NCBI RefSeq assembly: GCF_001434475.1
Contig: NZ_AZGF01000022.1
Location: forward strand, 1-37,321
Source of the DNA: Paucilactobacillus suebicus DSM 5007 = KCTC 3549
GTDB taxonomy: Bacteria; Bacillota; Bacilli; Lactobacillales; Lactobacillaceae
Direction of reading: 5' to 3'
Length of the DNA: 37,321 bases
The translations under genes were made by a program, and so were the position numbers. The stretch's first letter is position 1; every line of letters starts with the position of its first letter. A model generated the notes under the pieces. It saw only the letters and a list, made by a program, of their open reading frames with translations. It ran no database searches and was not told the DNA's origin. Shown piece by piece: positions 25,195 through 33,264 of this stretch.

Positions 25195-25225
25195 TTGACC
25201 TGTACTTAGCTTCAGGTGATATCTT
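25195..25225 (+). promoter_or_regulatory. MerR-type promoter P3 (DJ-1/OYE operon)
   Basis: Plus strand: -35 TTGACC (25195-25200), 19-nt spacer, -10 TATCTT (25220-25225). The dyad at 25198-25217 has ACCTG and CAGGT ends, centred 2.5 nt upstream of the spacer middle. It also lies upstream of the divergent second merR gene and may control both. Confidence 0.78.
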
Positions 25226-25281
25226 ATTTTATAATCTTAAAAATTCATGATCAAAAAATCAAGTTGAAGGAGGAATGCGTA

Positions 25282-25350
25282 ATGAAAAACATTTTAATGA
25301 TATGTGTGAGCAAATTCCATAATGACAGCAATCAACAGGTTACTTACTAA
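25282..25350 (+). pseudogene. 22-codon frame with perfect ribosome binding site: leader peptide or flavin reductase remnant
   Basis: The frame has AAGGAGGAAT before an ATG at about 9 nt. The peptide begins MKNILMICVSKFHNDSN, which recalls the ICGSxRxxSxN start of NADPH-dependent FMN reductases, with V in place of the usual G. The reading frame stops after 22 codons and no continuation is seen in the other frames. It is either the stub of a deleted first gene of the operon or a leader peptide. Confidence 0.4.
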
Positions 25351-25452
25351 AAACACTTACAAATAAAAAGTTAAAATGTTTGTAATCCGAAAATGACCAA
25401 CGTATAGTTTTTTTCATAAGCACGTATTAAAACAAGGACGGAGGCACTAATT

Positions 25453-25482
25453 ATGTCAATGAGAATTAACGTTTGCAATTAA
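25453..25482 (+). other. 9-codon frame with strong ribosome binding site and hairpin
   Basis: GGAGG (25440-25444) precedes an ATG at 8 nt; the frame encodes MSMRINVCN and stops. TTTGCAAT (25472-25479) and ATTGCAAA (25486-25493) form an 8-bp hairpin over its stop codon, 35 nt before the DJ-1 gene. Either a second gene stub or a translated leader. Confidence 0.35.
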
Positions 25483-25527
25483 GGGATTGCAAAATAATAA
25501 AATAAAGCAAACTCGGAGGAAACTGTA

Positions 25528-26208
25528 ATGACAAAAGTACTAGTTGTGTTAACCAATCATCAAAAATTTGATACCATCAATCGTGCCACAGGACTATGGC
25601 TCAGCGAAGCGACCCATTTTGTGAACGTTATGAAGAATAACAATATTGGCGTTGACTATGTCAGTCCCAAGGGCGGTTACGTTCCTGTGGATCCTGGCAG
25701 CATGGATTCATCACAGTATGACGAAATCAACCATCGATTTTACGATGATGCTGAATTTCGTAACCAAGCACTGGGAGCAAGCCTTAAGCCTAGCGAAGTG
25801 CAAGCAGCCAATTATGATGCCATTTACTTTGCAGGTGGCCACGGAACGGTTTGGGATTTTCCTAACAACACTGAGTTGGGTCTGATTGCCAAACAAATTT
25901 ATGATAAGGGCGGAATTATTTCTGCTGTTTGCCACGGTGTTGTTGGTTTGTTATCAATTGAGGGAGATACCGGCAAATTCATTAACGGGAAAAATTTGAC
26001 TGGCTTCACTAACGAGGAAGAAAAAATTAATGAGTTAACCAATGATGTACCATTTTTGGCAGAGGATGCATTAAAGAATGCAGGTGCCACCCATAACGCT
26101 TCTGCGCCATATACTAAAAACGTAGTTGTGGACGGTCGTTTAATTACCGGACAAAATCCACAATCGGCAGAGGGTGTTGGCGAAGCACTGATTGACGCAC
26201 TTAAATAA
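25528..26208 (+). CDS. DJ-1/PfpI family protein, Hsp31/glyoxalase III-like
   Basis: 226 residues. The nucleophile elbow AVCHG puts the cysteine at C135 with H136 next to it; E27 (SEATHF) is the conserved acid that tunes the cysteine; AGGHGTVWDF and GRLITGQNPQSA match the Hsp31-like branch. Members of this branch detoxify methylglyoxal without cofactors or act as chaperones. The ATG at 25528 follows CGGAGGAAACTGTA. It is the first intact gene behind MerR-type promoter P3, with the old yellow enzyme gene 21 nt downstream. A carbonyl-stress role fits the neighbourhood; the exact activity is inference. Confidence 0.87.
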   Translation: MTKVLVVLTNHQKFDTINRATGLWLSEATHFVNVMKNNNIGVDYVSPKGGYVPVDPGSMDSSQYDEINHRFYDDAEFRNQALGASLKPSEVQAANYDAIYFAGGHGTVWDFPNNTELGLIAKQIYDKGGIISAVCHGVVGLLSIEGDTGKFINGKNLTGFTNEEEKINELTNDVPFLAEDALKNAGATHNASAPYTKNVVVDGRLITGQNPQSAEGVGEALIDALK

Positions 26209-26229
26209 TTTGTTGGAGGATTTTTATTC

Positions 26230-27348
26230 ATGAATCAGTTTGATACTAGTATTACTTTTCCAAACGGCGTGACATTAAAAAACCGCCTGATAATGTCACC
26301 AATGACAACTCTTCAAAGTTACTACGAAGGGACTGTAACTCAAGACGAGATTGACTATTATACTCGTCGAGTCAAAGGCCTGGGGGCAATTATTACTGGT
26401 GCTGCAAACGTTGAACCGCTGGGGAAAGGCTGGCAAGGAGAATTAAGTGTGGCTGAAGATGATAAAATTGCACAGCTTTCAAAGTTGGCACACTCGATTC
26501 AATCACAGGGTTCAAAGGCGATTTTGCAAATCTTTCACGCTGGTAGGATGACATTTCCAGCAACTTTATCCGGTGAACAACCGGTATCTGCCAGCGCAGT
26601 ACCTGCAGAACACCGCGATCCTAACACACACGACGCTGTTCCGCGTTCCATGACTAATGCAGAAGTCTATGCAACGATTGATGCGTTTGGTGATGCCACC
26701 CGTCGGGCAATTCAAGCCGGATTTGATGGCGTTGAACTGCATGGTGCAAACACTTACCTGTTGCAACAATTCTTTTCACCACATTCTAATCGGCGTACCG
26801 ATGAATTTGGTGGTTCTATCGATAAAAGATATACATTTATTGAAAAAACTCTAGAGTCAGTCTTTGCTGCCGTTGATCACTATGCCGATAGACCATTCAT
26901 TGTCGGCTACCGTTTTTCTCCAGAGGAGTTCACTAATCCTGGTATTACGTTTGAGGATACAGGTTATTTAGTTGATAAACTGGTGCAAACTAAGCTCGAT
27001 TATCTGCATGTGTCACTCGACAATTACAAGCGTGTGTCGATCGCTGACAATTACAAAAATCAAACAATTTTGAAATATTTACATCGCATGATTGACAACA
27101 AAAAGCCGTTGATTGGTGTCGGTGGCGTTCGTACTCGTGAAGACGTTCAAAATGTTCTGGGTAGTGCAGATCTAGTAGCCGTTGGTCAGCAAAAGTTGGT
27201 TGATCCAGATTGGCCGCTTAAATTAGCAAATAATGCGGATGACGCAATGATCAATGATGAATTCAAGAACGCAATTGAATACACGCCTCTTAACGCGCCA
27301 TTGTACGATTTCTTGGTTGAAAGATACGGTTCCATACCTAATATTTAA
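26230..27348 (+). CDS. Old yellow enzyme family NAD(P)H:flavin oxidoreductase
   Basis: 372 residues, FMN-binding TIM barrel of the old yellow enzyme family. LKNRLIMSPMTT is the N-terminal signature, ILQIFHAGR the second strand, and GVELHGANTYLLQQFFSP holds the substrate-binding pair H171/N174; SNRRTDEFGGS and a late VGGV follow. These enzymes reduce activated C=C bonds of enones and similar electrophiles using NAD(P)H. The ATG at 26230 has TTGGAGGAT about 9 nt upstream. It is second in the DJ-1 operon and followed by a strong terminator. Confidence 0.9.
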   Translation: MNQFDTSITFPNGVTLKNRLIMSPMTTLQSYYEGTVTQDEIDYYTRRVKGLGAIITGAANVEPLGKGWQGELSVAEDDKIAQLSKLAHSIQSQGSKAILQIFHAGRMTFPATLSGEQPVSASAVPAEHRDPNTHDAVPRSMTNAEVYATIDAFGDATRRAIQAGFDGVELHGANTYLLQQFFSPHSNRRTDEFGGSIDKRYTFIEKTLESVFAAVDHYADRPFIVGYRFSPEEFTNPGITFEDTGYLVDKLVQTKLDYLHVSLDNYKRVSIADNYKNQTILKYLHRMIDNKKPLIGVGGVRTREDVQNVLGSADLVAVGQQKLVDPDWPLKLANNADDAMINDEFKNAIEYTPLNAPLYDFLVERYGSIPNI

Positions 27349-27375
27349 AATATATTTTTTATTGTTAAATCTAAT

Positions 27376-27394
27376 TATCAATAATTTATTGATA
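27376..27394. repeat. 19-nt perfect palindrome
   Basis: TATCAATAA and TTATTGATA flank a single T, just after the old yellow enzyme gene and before its terminator. Purpose unknown. Confidence 0.5.
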
Positions 27395-27401
27395 GTTCAG
27401 T

Positions 27402-27445
27402 ATCCTCTTGATGGTGATTGATTTCACTGACAAGAGGATTTTTTG
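27402..27445 (+). terminator. Terminator of the DJ-1/OYE operon
   Basis: ATCCTCTTG (27402-27410) pairs perfectly with CAAGAGGAT (27431-27439), with GTGA/TCAC inside, then six T. Confidence 0.88.
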
Positions 27446-27489
27446 ATGATTGAAGAAATGAAACTTAACTATTCTACAAATAGCATCGA

Positions 27490-27542
27490 TTTTTTTAAAA
27501 ATAAAAGCCCCATTTGGCTTGGGTTATTCCAACTCAAATGGG
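27490..27542 (-). terminator. Terminator of the DUF2974 gene
   Basis: On the minus strand CCCATTTG (27535-27542) pairs with CAAATGGG (27509-27516), then GGGCTTTTATTTTT. Confidence 0.75.
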
Positions 27543-27563
27543 TATTAAAGAATGTCGCTATCA

Positions 27564-28691
27564 TTATTTGAAAGGGTGGGTTTGTTTAACTTTAGCAATT
27601 AAAGCGGATTGTTTATTTTGTAAATCATTTCTGATTGAATATTTGAACTCAGCTGCGAATGAACTGACTAACTGATTAGTGACAAAACGCCAATTATTTT
27701 TAGTTTCCAAATTGACGTCACCCAGTTCAGTAATTAATAATTTTAGTGTTTGCTGCCAATCGTGACTTAATTCGCTAAATTTAATTGAATTAGTTTCTTT
27801 AAATAGTGCAAAAAGTGAATCTAAAAATTCCTGACGTGTTTGTTCATCCAAACTATTCAGCCATCTATTAACGGAGTTATGCGTGTGGTCTGACAGTTCA
27901 TTAACAGAGGTTAACGTTACGAACTGATTCTGGTACACGTTCCAACTAAATGGATCATGTTGCTTAAATCCTTTGGCTACACTTTCAACCACTTGATAGT
28001 TAGTCTCCGGTTCGAGCAGTAGGCCAATAATGGACGCTTCTGGAATTAGTTTTCTTATGATTTGTCTGTCAAAACCAGAAATGGGTTCATTTAATCCAGG
28101 TCCGTCAACACTAAATGCGTGGATTATTCTATGTTTGTTATCGTTACTAGAATGTGTCACAACGTAAGCCGCTAAATTACCACCCTTTGAATGACCACCG
28201 AGAATAAAATTACCGCGGTATTTAGACGAAATTTCATTAAAATATCGTAAGGCGCTTTTTTGGGAAGGAATGGCATCCATGAACGTCATATTAAGATCTT
28301 CCTTCCAGTCAATCGTTGTGGCAGTGGTACCTCTATACGAAATGAAATACAGCTGATTATCGATTAAAAATGTGACTGCAGAAAATTGTTCCTCTGATTT
28401 GTGATCAAGGCGTGTTTTCCAATCCGACCAAGAAATATTTTTGAATCGGTTGCTACTACTTAGTGCGATTACTAAATCTAGATTAGCGGTTGGATTCCAT
28501 GTTCCTTTCACAATTTCCTGTACAGTTTTGATATTGTTTAATCTTTTTAGAGTTCTGATATTTGAATCATTTAGGCATTCAAAATTTAGATACGCAAGCT
28601 GTGATAGGATTACACCATCAATCTCATTAAACGGGGCAGCACTAAAAGAGACATTACCAAATGATCTAACGTAATCAATCATATTTGCCAT
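27564..28691 (-). CDS. DUF2974 (Mbeg1-like) alpha/beta hydrolase
   Basis: 375 residues. The nucleophile elbow GGHSKGGN places the serine at S168, and SYRGT (119-123) is an oxyanion-type segment as in lipases. These features and the N-terminal segment (IDYVRSFGN, FNEIDGVILSQLAYL) match the DUF2974/Mbeg1-like family of lipase-like proteins found in Firmicutes. No signal peptide. The ATG at 28691 is preceded by seven G in a row about 9 nt upstream, an unusual but usable ribosome binding site. It is last in a minus-strand group with the two small genes at 28789 and 29063. Substrate unknown. Confidence 0.83.
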   Translation of the reverse strand: MANMIDYVRSFGNVSFSAAPFNEIDGVILSQLAYLNFECLNDSNIRTLKRLNNIKTVQEIVKGTWNPTANLDLVIALSSSNRFKNISWSDWKTRLDHKSEEQFSAVTFLIDNQLYFISYRGTTATTIDWKEDLNMTFMDAIPSQKSALRYFNEISSKYRGNFILGGHSKGGNLAAYVVTHSSNDNKHRIIHAFSVDGPGLNEPISGFDRQIIRKLIPEASIIGLLLEPETNYQVVESVAKGFKQHDPFSWNVYQNQFVTLTSVNELSDHTHNSVNRWLNSLDEQTRQEFLDSLFALFKETNSIKFSELSHDWQQTLKLLITELGDVNLETKNNWRFVTNQLVSSFAAEFKYSIRNDLQNKQSALIAKVKQTHPFK

Positions 28692-28788
28692 TTACAATAT
28701 CCCCCCCAGATAGTCACATATACTATTAATTTTATAATGGGTTAATTTAACAAAACTGTCAGCAAACTTTTGCTTGGAGTTTTTAATA

Positions 28789-29046
28789 TTATTCAGTCTT
28801 GGAATCTATCAGCCCTTGAAGCTTTTGAACGTCGGTAGTGGTACCAACTTGGATGAATGCATCACGTCTTAATATAAAGATTGGAAACCGGTTCTGATAT
28901 TTTTCAATACCGGTCTTACGGGCATCAATAACCATTTGTGAAATGTCCGGATCATTGGCCATTGTTTGACGCATTACGGTATCAAAATCTTCACCTTTTT
29001 CAACTGAAACTATTGCAGTGACGTAGGAAACTTTTGTAACTTTCAT
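28789..29046 (-). CDS. Small protein of unknown function, 85 residues
   Basis: 85 residues, soluble, predicted alpha/beta with a strand-rich start (VSYVTAIVSVEKGED) and a later IFILRR strand. I do not recognise a family. AAGGAG lies 7 nt before the ATG, so translation should be efficient. It follows the gene with the ACG codon by 16 nt and precedes the DUF2974 gene by 97 nt, probably one transcript. Confidence 0.7.
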   Translation of the reverse strand: MKVTKVSYVTAIVSVEKGEDFDTVMRQTMANDPDISQMVIDARKTGIEKYQNRFPIFILRRDAFIQVGTTTDVQKLQGLIDSKTE

Positions 29047-29062
29047 AATATACTCCTTTAAT

Positions 29063-29422
29063 TTACATATTTTGTTTGGTCTTTAAAAAATCTTGATAAG
29101 GTTGCTTCTGATGTAATGAGTGTAATTGTTGTTTAGCTAAATTACTAATTCTAAGGATGTTCCCTAATTCTTGGTTAGAAACGCTCGCAACGATTAGTTG
29201 AGCAACTTCATGGGTCGTAATATCATGATCAAGATCATTGGAAATGATATTAAATTCTTGAATAAAAACGTGATTAAAAATTAGCCAACCAACATTTACA
29301 GAGGATTGCGCATATTCGGTAGATGTCTCGGGCCGGGTGCTAATGATGTTTTGATCTTTTTCAATTTGTTCTTCAACTTGATCGACGTTTGTTAAATTAA
29401 TGTTTACATTTGGTTTAAGCGT
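29063..29422 (-). pseudogene. Gene of about 119 codons lacking a normal start (ACG where ATG is expected)
   Basis: The minus-strand frame is open from 29458 down to the stop at 29063-29065, yet contains no in-frame ATG, GTG or TTG before its very last codon. GAGG (29431-29434) lies 8 nt before an ACG at 29422, exactly where an ATG would be expected; one T-to-C change would explain it. The predicted protein (LKPNVNINLTNVDQ... to the C-terminal DFLKTKQNM) has even codon use and a regular helix-rich pattern, which argues that it was a real gene. ATT at 29428 is 2 nt from GAGG and less likely. Either a recently inactivated gene, a rare ACG start, or a sequencing error. No family recognised. It heads the small operon with 28789. 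Confidence 0.6.
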
Positions 29423-29655
29423 AGTAATTACCTCGATTAAAAAATTTACTTTTGTGCATTATAGACGGTAGATGCCGTTAAATTTTAATAAAGTACTGAA
29501 AACTGTATGAATTTATTATCATAGTAGCTTGCCTTAAAGTAAGCTTTAAGGCTTATATTAACATCATAGAATTGACGATTAAACAGATATGGTAATTTGG
29601 CTTCGTTAATGTATCTATTTTGGTAGATCACTAATAAAATAATATTGAAGATTTG
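29423..29655. other. Intergenic region between the small operon and the antiporter gene
   Basis: Holds two hairpins: ACGG/CCGT near 29464-29477 and a perfect 9-bp stem GCCTTAAAG/CTTTAAGGC (29531-29539, 29544-29552) with loop TAAG. No T run follows. Divergent promoters must lie here but none is clear. Confidence 0.4.
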
Positions 29656-29671
29656 AAAGGGGATGAATGAG

Positions 29672-31258
29672 TTGACACTGTTTATATCCACATTTTTAAT
29701 TTTAATTACAGTCGCTATTAGTGACATCATTGCGCGCCTAGTTCCAAAAATATCAAGTACCTACATAAACGTTATTTTAGGAGTTATCGTTGCTTTGATA
29801 CCCGCACTAAATAAACTGGTCATGGGTTTTCAAAATGAAGTGTTCATGATCCTTATTTTAGCACCGTTACTTTTTTTCGAAGGACAACGGACCCCGGTGC
29901 AGCTGATCGGAAAAAGAATTAAAAGTATTGTTGGCACCGCAATTATCCTTGCAATTATATCCGCATTTGTGGCAGCTGGTGTATTACATCTGACATTTGC
30001 CGTACCAATGTCGCTTGCATTAGTCATTGTGTCCATTAGCACGCCAACTGACGCAACCGCACTTGAGTCTGTCACGCAGGGACTAAAATTCAGAAACAGC
30101 GTCAAAAAACCATTAAAAATGGAGTCCCTGTTTAATGATGCGACTGGGTTAATTTTACTACAAGGAGCTATCATTTGGGTTAACACTGGTAGATTACAAA
30201 TTTGGCATAATGGTGAACAGCTTTTCATCGCTGCCGGTGGTGGCATCCTGCTAGGAATTGTTCTTGCATTGCTAATTATGTTTTTTAGGCAATTTTTGGT
30301 TAGATCAAAGATTAATGTGATCTCATCACAAACACTAATTTACCTATTGACGCCATTCATTGTTTATTGGGTTGCTGAAAAAGTTGGTGTTTCAGGTATT
30401 ATTGCGGTTGTTATAGCTGGTTTAGTAAACAATAGTGAAGCAGCCAGAAGTAGATTTTCATCTCCACGCCAAATGCATCTTGGGGTTGAATTAGTAAATT
30501 TTGCATCTAATGTTCTTAATAGTTTTGTGTTCGTCATCTTAGGTATTAACTTAGGTAGGATTGCAGTTGACCGCTATAAAATGATTACTACTTCACTGAA
30601 TTGGCTGATGATTGGCATTGTCAGTTATTTAGTTTTACTGATTTGCCGCTATGTTTATGGCAGGTTATTAATTGGCGATAAAAGTAATAAATCTGCGATC
30701 TTATTTTCATTTGGTGGTGTACATGGGACTGTCACTCTAGCCATGACATTTTCAGTAATGGGAAATGGCCTGAGCGATCACACATTTGCATTAGTAATAC
30801 TAGTTGAAACTGTCGTTATTATTTTAAGCATGTTGGTACCAACAATCTTGTTCAAGATAATTTTACCCGAGGATTGGGATGAAAAGCAAAAGGCACACAC
30901 AATTGAAATGCTCAGAAATAGGGCAGTGCAAGTTGGTATTAAACAGGTTAAAAAGATGAAATTATCTGATGATGTAAAGGATTTGGTAATTTATGATTTA
31001 AAGGATCAAATGAGGGTGACCACATTTGGCAAGTTCTTAAATCAGTGGAAGAATATTACATTCAGAAGAGAGGTTCTTTCCAATATTAAGAGTGTAGAAC
31101 AAAGAAGAGCACTAATGCAGGCATTTTCACACGAGCGAGATTACTTGTACTATATGGCCAAAAATCACATTGTGGATTCAAATTATGTCTATGAAGTATA
31201 TACAGAAGTGTTATTGTCAGAGTCACTGGTCTTAGATCCTGATGGTCAAATGATTTAG
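29672..31258 (+). CDS. CPA1-type Na+/H+ antiporter (NhaP/NHE-like)
   Basis: 528 residues, about 12 helices followed by a hydrophilic C-terminal tail from about residue 410. Key segments: LLFFEGQRTP, STPTDATALESV (an ion-binding APTDP-like site with its aspartate) and MESLFNDATGL, the ESLFND motif of CPA1 exchangers. It exchanges cytosolic Na+, K+ or Li+ for H+. The start is most likely the TTG at 29672, 9 nt after AAAGGGG (29656-29662); an in-frame ATG at 29663 directly abuts that site and would be poorly used. Confidence 0.88.
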   Translation: MTLFISTFLILITVAISDIIARLVPKISSTYINVILGVIVALIPALNKLVMGFQNEVFMILILAPLLFFEGQRTPVQLIGKRIKSIVGTAIILAIISAFVAAGVLHLTFAVPMSLALVIVSISTPTDATALESVTQGLKFRNSVKKPLKMESLFNDATGLILLQGAIIWVNTGRLQIWHNGEQLFIAAGGGILLGIVLALLIMFFRQFLVRSKINVISSQTLIYLLTPFIVYWVAEKVGVSGIIAVVIAGLVNNSEAARSRFSSPRQMHLGVELVNFASNVLNSFVFVILGINLGRIAVDRYKMITTSLNWLMIGIVSYLVLLICRYVYGRLLIGDKSNKSAILFSFGGVHGTVTLAMTFSVMGNGLSDHTFALVILVETVVIILSMLVPTILFKIILPEDWDEKQKAHTIEMLRNRAVQVGIKQVKKMKLSDDVKDLVIYDLKDQMRVTTFGKFLNQWKNITFRREVLSNIKSVEQRRALMQAFSHERDYLYYMAKNHIVDSNYVYEVYTEVLLSESLVLDPDGQMI

Positions 31259-31355
31259 TTAGAGTGTAAGATGAGTCGGGTAGCTATTTTAGTCCGTACG
31301 TTAAACAATTCTATTCTAACAGCATTATGTATTATACAGCTAAATAGAAAATATC

Positions 31356-31376
31356 ATAATTGTATAATACAATTAT
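31356..31376. repeat. 21-nt perfect palindrome
   Basis: ATAATTGTAT and ATACAATTAT flank a single A, upstream of the NAD(P)-binding gene. It could be an operator or a hairpin; no T run follows. Confidence 0.5.
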
Positions 31377-31434
31377 TGTCGAAACTGGGTAAAAGCAGCA
31401 ATTTTAAAAGGTAAAATAATTTTATTGAAATTAC

Positions 31435-31465
31435 TTGCCTTGAAGTAACTTGAATGTTCTATAGT
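31435..31465 (+). promoter_or_regulatory. Possible MerR-type promoter P4
   Basis: -35 TTGCCT (31435-31440), 19-nt spacer, -10 TATAGT (31460-31465). A dyad CCTTGAAGT-A-ACTTGAATG (31438-31456, 7 of 9 pairs) is centred 3 nt upstream of the spacer middle, like P1-P3. The dyad sequence differs from theirs, so another MerR protein may be involved. Confidence 0.5.
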
Positions 31466-31496
31466 GTCATTATTAATTAGTTAGGGGGAAACAAAA

Positions 31497-32102
31497 ATGA
31501 CAAATGTATTAGTGATTGGTGCTACAGGTACAGTAGGCAACACTACAAGAAGATATTTTTTAGATCATACAGACGATCATTTGACATTGATGGCTAGGAA
31601 TACAGGACGGCTGGGTAAACTTGATGAAACAAGAGAGAAGGCTATTGCTGGCAGTGTCACCGATCAAAAAGACTTAGCCAAAGCACTGGTTGGACAAGAT
31701 GCTGTGTTTGCAGCTTTAAGCGGAAATTTAAAGTCTATGGCGAGTTCTCTGGTGGCCGCAATGAATGAGTCTAAGGTTAAACGACTGATTTTTATTACTT
31801 CAATGGGCATTTATAATGAAATTCCATCATCTGTCGGTGCAAATGGTAATCTGCGTTCAAATCCAGTTCTGCAAAACTATCGGGATGCTGCTGATGTGAT
31901 TGAAGCATCCAATTTAGCATATACTATTATTCGACCAGGTTGGTTTGACAGTAGTACAGATACTAATTACGAAATTACACATAAGGGTGAGCCATTTGGA
32001 GGCCATGATGTATCTGTGACGAGCATTGCAGATTTAGTTACTAGGCTTGTACATGATCAAAGTCTGGGATTAAGGGATAGCTTGGGGATTAACCGTAAAT
32101 AG
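31497..32102 (+). CDS. NAD(P)-binding protein, atypical SDR (NmrA/BVR-B-like)
   Basis: 201 residues. GATGTVG with the GxxGxxG pattern at 8-14 binds the cofactor; VKRLIFITSMGIY and YTIIRPGWF are typical of short atypical SDRs of the biliverdin reductase-B/NmrA kind. It lacks the YxxxK of classical SDRs. Role: a reductase of flavins or quinones, or a redox sensor; not determinable. The ATG at 31497 follows TTAGGGGG (31481-31488) at 8 nt. It stands alone behind a promoter with a 19-nt spacer. Confidence 0.85.
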   Translation: MTNVLVIGATGTVGNTTRRYFLDHTDDHLTLMARNTGRLGKLDETREKAIAGSVTDQKDLAKALVGQDAVFAALSGNLKSMASSLVAAMNESKVKRLIFITSMGIYNEIPSSVGANGNLRSNPVLQNYRDAADVIEASNLAYTIIRPGWFDSSTDTNYEITHKGEPFGGHDVSVTSIADLVTRLVHDQSLGLRDSLGINRK

Positions 32103-32145
32103 TTTTAGAGTATAAAGGCTATTTGAACTTAATATATATAATTAC

Positions 32146-32192
32146 AAAAAGGCTTGGGGATGAAAAATAGATTTTCACACCCAAGTCTTTTT
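32146..32192. terminator. Bidirectional terminator
   Basis: AAAAAG-GCTTGGG (32146-32158) pairs with CCCAAGTC-TTTTT (32180-32192), with TGAAAA/TTTTCA inside. It lies between the plus-strand SDR and the minus-strand nuclease, whose stop codon overlaps its right end. Confidence 0.85.
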
Positions 32193-33183
32193 AGTTTTTA
32201 GTCACTGATCCTGTAGCATAGTTAATGGTAATACCGGATTGGACATTAGGCACAAATACATTGAATTGGAGACTGCCATCAGATGATTTGGCTTCTATAT
32301 GAGCGCCTGATGGTACCACATTATTGCCATCATAGACATCTGTTACTCGATAGCGAACAGTTTTATTTTGATCGAGTGCTTTTCGAACCATGCTTTCGTA
32401 GTAATTTTGACCCGTCGAATCGCTTTCCATTGCTTCGTTGGCCCAAGCAGTTTGTGTTGCGATGTTTTTAGGATTGGATTCTGAGGCATCGAATCCTTTA
32501 ATGCCTCCAATTAATGCATACCCAAGTAAGTGGCCGCGATCATAGGCATGTGAATAACGGCCAGATAAATTGGTTAGCTGTTTAAAGCCAGCGGGTTTCC
32601 AATCACTAGCACCGTCGCCAGTTTCACTACGATTTTTATATTGACGAGTGGTCTTATTAAGTAGTGCATTGCCAACGGCGGGCCGATCACTCGCGTCAAG
32701 TTTATCTGTGGCGTATGGGGCGCTTGAGACATTTGCATTCATATTAGTTTGGTTATTGTTTATGATAAACGCGCCAGCACCGTTAAACTTAATTGAATTT
32801 CCTAGTTGTTGTTTAACGTTCTGGGTTAATACAGATTTTGCCAAAGATTCGCTTGGAGATTGGTCATTTGCAGATGATCCGTTTGATTTCTGAGTTTCCG
32901 TACTTGATAAATTACTAATTCCCAAAAATATAAGTAGATTTTTAATCCAGTGACCGTTGGCATAGTAAGTTTTACCATGGCTATTTTTATATTTTCCGAT
33001 GTTACCTTTTGTTTGGTATGTGCTTTGAATATCCTTCGAACTTGTACTTCCATGACTTGCAGTTATGACTGCGGTATTAACTTGGTTGATTTGATTAGCT
33101 GCAACATTTGTGGCCGATGGTACAGTAATCAAAAAAATGGTCATCAAAGACAGTAGTGATCTGGACAGTATTTTTTTTAACAT
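32191..33183 (-). CDS. Secreted DNA/RNA non-specific endonuclease (EndA-like)
   Basis: 330 residues. A signal peptide (about 1-28: KKILSR, hydrophobic [13 protein letters not shown]-x-A-like VAA) is followed by a low-complexity linker and then the beta-beta-alpha metal nuclease domain (about 120-330). The catalytic DRGH motif is at 215-218; a metal-binding asparagine is probably in [17 protein letters not shown]. It degrades DNA and RNA outside the cell; relatives include DNA-entry nuclease EndA of competent streptococci. A segment [11 protein letters not shown] (81-91) is hydrophobic. The ATG at 33183 has AAGGAAC about 9 nt upstream. Confidence 0.88.
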   Translation of the reverse strand: MLKKILSRSLLSLMTIFLITVPSATNVAANQINQVNTAVITASHGSTSSKDIQSTYQTKGNIGKYKNSHGKTYYANGHWIKNLLIFLGISNLSSTETQKSNGSSANDQSPSESLAKSVLTQNVKQQLGNSIKFNGAGAFIINNNQTNMNANVSSAPYATDKLDASDRPAVGNALLNKTTRQYKNRSETGDGASDWKPAGFKQLTNLSGRYSHAYDRGHLLGYALIGGIKGFDASESNPKNIATQTAWANEAMESDSTGQNYYESMVRKALDQNKTVRYRVTDVYDGNNVVPSGAHIEAKSSDGSLQFNVFVPNVQSGITINYATGSVTKN

Positions 33184-33264
33184 AAAATTGAGTTCCTTAT
33201 TTATTCCGATTTAACACATTTAATTTTATCATAGGAACATTTGTTCGTACAATGCTTTTGGATG

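Noticed and set aside
25899-26231. 110-codon minus-strand frame within the DJ-1 gene
   Set aside because: Antisense shadow of a well-supported DJ-1 family gene; serine/proline-rich translation typical of a reverse frame.
29485-29730. 81-codon minus-strand frame overlapping the antiporter start
   Set aside because: It overlaps the antiporter start and intergenic hairpins, has no ribosome binding site, and its composition is that of AT-rich non-coding DNA.
29830-30246. 138-codon minus-strand frame within the antiporter gene
   Set aside because: Antisense shadow of a conserved membrane protein gene, including its ion-binding motif.
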